Shown in pieces: positions 62,376 to 64,000 of a DNA stretch of 64,000 nt. The stretch covers positions 147,100-211,099 of the forward strand of contig JAJEDI010000041.1 in assembly GCA_022821585.1 (NCBI GenBank), written 5' to 3'. The position numbers were made by a program, and so were the translations under genes. Every line of letters begins with the position of its first letter. Position 1 is the stretch's first letter. The notes under the pieces are model-generated. The model was given only the letters and a program-made list of their open reading frames with translations, did no database searches and was not told the DNA's origin. This DNA comes from Caldilineaceae bacterium. Lineage in GTDB: Bacteria > Chloroflexota > Anaerolineae > Caldilineales > Caldilineaceae.

Positions 62376-63542
62376 TCACCTTTGGCTAGTCGCCCAGGAA
62401 ACCTTGTTCTCTCCGAAATCGGGGTTTCCTGCCAGTTCTTCGAAAAGGTTATCGTAAGCTCCGGCTACGACAGGCCAGGCGTAGGCTTCGTGCACTGCCC
62501 TCTGCAGTGAAGGAGGCGCCGGCCGCGGCATGTCCAGGCGACGACACGCCATCTCGAAAAGTTCGCCTTCGTCGGAATAGAGACACGCCGCGTGCAGCTC
62601 GGCCGGAATCAGTTCGGGGTAGCTGAGACGGTTCGGGAGGAGAGGAAACGCCCCGGCCCGGACCGCTTCCAGAATGCTGATTCCGAAAAACTCATGCTCT
62701 GCCGTGCTGACGACAAGGTCCGACTTTTCCAGGAGCGCCAGGTACGCCTTCCTCGACGGCAGAAAACCCCACTGTTCGATTCGAGGCGCGAGGCGCGACG
62801 CGGCCTCGTCAAACTCGGCAGGCACATTGCGAAAGTTCTCGCCGGCCACCGCCAGTCTGAATTCGCGCCCGGTCGCCTCCAGCCTGTATAGGAGGTCAAA
62901 GAAGAGATCCGGACGCTTGTCGTATTCCCAGCGCTGATTCCACAGAATTAACGGCGTCGTTGTGCCAGCTCGACGGCGATTTTCCTCCGGAAAGTCGATA
63001 CCGACGGGCATCACGCGTGCGCGGGACCCCACCTCTCCTATGAGATTCAGGTGGTTGTAGTCGGGAAAGTGCTTGAGCAGGTTTGGGACTTCCCTGAACC
63101 AGCTGCGACGATGAAATTCGGAGTTGAAAAGGACCAGATCGGCGCAGAGCTGACTCAGCCAGTTGATCATTGCGTAGGTCAAGTCCGGCTTCTCACCGGG
63201 GCGCCAGGGATAGGTCAACTGGTTCTCATGCATATAGAGAACGGTCCTGGTTTGCGCCGGTAGTTTCCCCCGCACCAGCGCGAGCCATGCCGGCAGATTC
63301 GTCATGTCGGTGGCGAGTACCAGGTCGGGAGATAGACCGAGGTCAGTCGCACTCGTTTGGGCGGCCAGTTCGATTGCGCCCCCTTGCATACGCCATTTCC
63401 AGAATCGGCCGGCCAGAGTAAAGAGTTGTACTGAATGACGGCTGTGGGCCTGGTAGCCTTCAGCCCAAGCTTTGTGGCTTCCAGTGTGGTAAGGGGAGAG
63501 GAGCCAAATTGTAAGTGGTTTGGAACCGACAAGATTCGTCAT
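62376..63542 (-). CDS. tRNA-queuosine alpha-mannosyltransferase homologue (DUF3524, GT4-like)
   Basis: The 388-residue protein matches DUF3524/GTDC1 relatives. The N-terminal QTMAN domain has [28 protein letters not shown] and [14 protein letters not shown]; the C-terminal GT4 part has [21 protein letters not shown] and the E-x7-E motif [15 protein letters not shown]. In animals GTDC1 is the mannosyltransferase that adds mannose to queuosine in tRNA-Asp. The role of bacterial homologues is less certain. Start ATG 63542 is chosen; GTG 63545 is next to it. Confidence 0.88.
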   Translation of the reverse strand: MTNLVGSKPLTIWLLSPYHTGSHKAWAEGYQAHSRHSVQLFTLAGRFWKWRMQGGAIELAAQTSATDLGLSPDLVLATDMTNLPAWLALVRGKLPAQTRTVLYMHENQLTYPWRPGEKPDLTYAMINWLSQLCADLVLFNSEFHRRSWFREVPNLLKHFPDYNHLNLIGEVGSRARVMPVGIDFPEENRRRAGTTTPLILWNQRWEYDKRPDLFFDLLYRLEATGREFRLAVAGENFRNVPAEFDEAASRLAPRIEQWGFLPSRKAYLALLEKSDLVVSTAEHEFFGISILEAVRAGAFPLLPNRLSYPELIPAELHAACLYSDEGELFEMACRRLDMPRPAPPSLQRAVHEAYAWPVVAGAYDNLFEELAGNPDFGENKVSWATSQR

Positions 63543-63880
63543 CACTCAGGGGCATGTCTGATGGCTGACGACGCCCAGTGGCGGCGTAAGGCGGCAGGCG
63601 GGGCCTGATGCGGTCGAACTTATGCGGACACTGCCTCCGTGGGCCGGTGCCTCGCATTCAGCCACAATTGGTCCGTGTCCTGGCGAGTATGCGCCAATAA
63701 AGTAGCTTACCCAAGGTACCTCAGTTGTCGGCTACTTTCAACTCCATCCGGACACGGGGTTCAACCCATAATGGGGGCGAGTTGCCTTACTCCTCTGGAA
63801 GCAGCTGCATCATAGCCACTCCGCGACAGAGGTATTGCCTTCTCTGACAACTGACTACTGACTACCAACTACTGCAGTTT
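63543..63880. other. Intergenic region near the right edge
   Basis: No credible gene was found. The stretch contains tandem-like ACTGACTACTGACTACC units (63850-63867) and an 8-base inverted pair, CCGTGTCC and GGACACGG, about 75 bases apart. Upstream sequences of the QTMAN-like gene lie here but no good promoter was recognised. Confidence 0.5.
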
Positions 63881-63919
63881 TGGGCGGTCGGGCCTATTCG
63901 GCCCTCCCTTGTGCGGGGG
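63881..63919 (+). repeat. 39-bp repeat core, copy 2
   Basis: Exact reverse complement of 33255-33293, including the hairpin GGGCC, TATTC loop, GGCCC. Past the core the resemblance continues in a degraded form through G/C tracts. Confidence 0.85.
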
Positions 63920-64000
63920 GGGGCGGGCCCCCCCGCCCCCCCCCCCCGCAACAAGGCCCCCCGGCCCGGGGGGGGGGGTTGTTGAAGGGGGGGAAAGGAA
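63911..64000. other. Low-quality G/C homopolymer tail, probable contig end
   Basis: The final 90 bases are long G and C runs with only a few other bases (GCAACAAGG, TTGTTGAAGG). They correspond to an extended, distorted version of the repeat flank at 33226-33254. This pattern suggests assembly or sequencing breakdown in a repeat rather than real sequence. Confidence 0.7.

Overview
The window reads as one GC-rich, gene-dense bacterial chromosome segment with about 48 protein genes and one tRNA. I infer a Chloroflexota bacterium, possibly of the Caldilinea/Anaerolinea type, such as those found as marine or host-associated metagenome bins. The reasons are: many TTG/GTG starts and tight head-to-tail overlaps; DUF2203, divergent PAP2 and BtrH/DUF4872 proteins; a SufR-like regulator beside moaA; lipoprotein-type penicillin-binding proteins; and abundant sulfatase, altronate-dehydratase-like and sugar-ABC genes. 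Taxonomy rests on gene content only. No phage, insertion sequence, CRISPR array or toxin-antitoxin pair was seen. The right end runs into a low-quality G/C homopolymer copy of a repeat also found at about 33.25 kb, so the right edge is probably a contig end.

Layout. 0-10 kb: a PPOX flavoprotein, a BtrH/DUF4872 protein, an MFS exporter overlapping an S9 prolyl-oligopeptidase, two polytopic glycosyltransferases and a membrane-anchored ADP-ribosylglycohydrolase. 10-17 kb: a minus-strand envelope-stress/efflux locus (response regulator, sensor kinase, Spy-like lipoprotein, HlyD adaptor, MacB-type ATPase and permease). 17-21.6 kb: DinB protein, 3-oxoadipyl-CoA thiolase, fused 3-oxoacid CoA-transferase and an exported intradiol dioxygenase, the lower end of the beta-ketoadipate pathway. 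21.7-32.6 kb: sulfatase 1 and rplS, then a long minus-strand run (PchB-like isochorismate lyase/chorismate mutase, GT4, HD hydrolase, a duplicated UxaA-type dehydratase, sulfatase 2, a SIS-domain protein, a MetE-C-like methyltransferase) that looks partly devoted to sulfated or acidic sugars.

32.6-33.4 kb is a gene-free repeat region. 33.4-42.3 kb: M20 peptidase (good promoter), divergent PAP2 protein, xseB, a pseudo-receiver/DUF309 fusion, a B12 radical-SAM gene followed by two tiny coupled genes, rhodanese, DUF2203, an A-type Fe-S carrier, moaA and a SufR/ArsR-like regulator whose promoter carries a perfect 11-2-11 palindrome. 43-50.6 kb: an Ig-like secreted protein, a sugar ABC importer (binding protein and two permeases, no ATPase), a GH42 beta-galactosidase and a zinc alcohol dehydrogenase. 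50.6-61.6 kb: a DinG/XPD-type Fe-S helicase, a LysM-FAS1 surface protein with a duplicated unknown domain, and two tandem bifunctional PBPs, the second with C-terminal LysM modules. 61.7-63.6 kb: tRNA-Cys with its own promoter and terminator, a divergent zinc-ribbon cold-shock protein, and a bacterial homologue of the tRNA-queuosine mannosyltransferase.

The most interesting items are the SufR-like regulator with its ArsR-type operator, the tandem-duplicated UxaA protein, the radical-SAM/small-protein operon, the duplicated-domain LysM-FAS1 protein, the exported ADP-ribosylglycohydrolase, the response regulator lacking its switch Thr, and the bacterial QTMAN-like enzyme.
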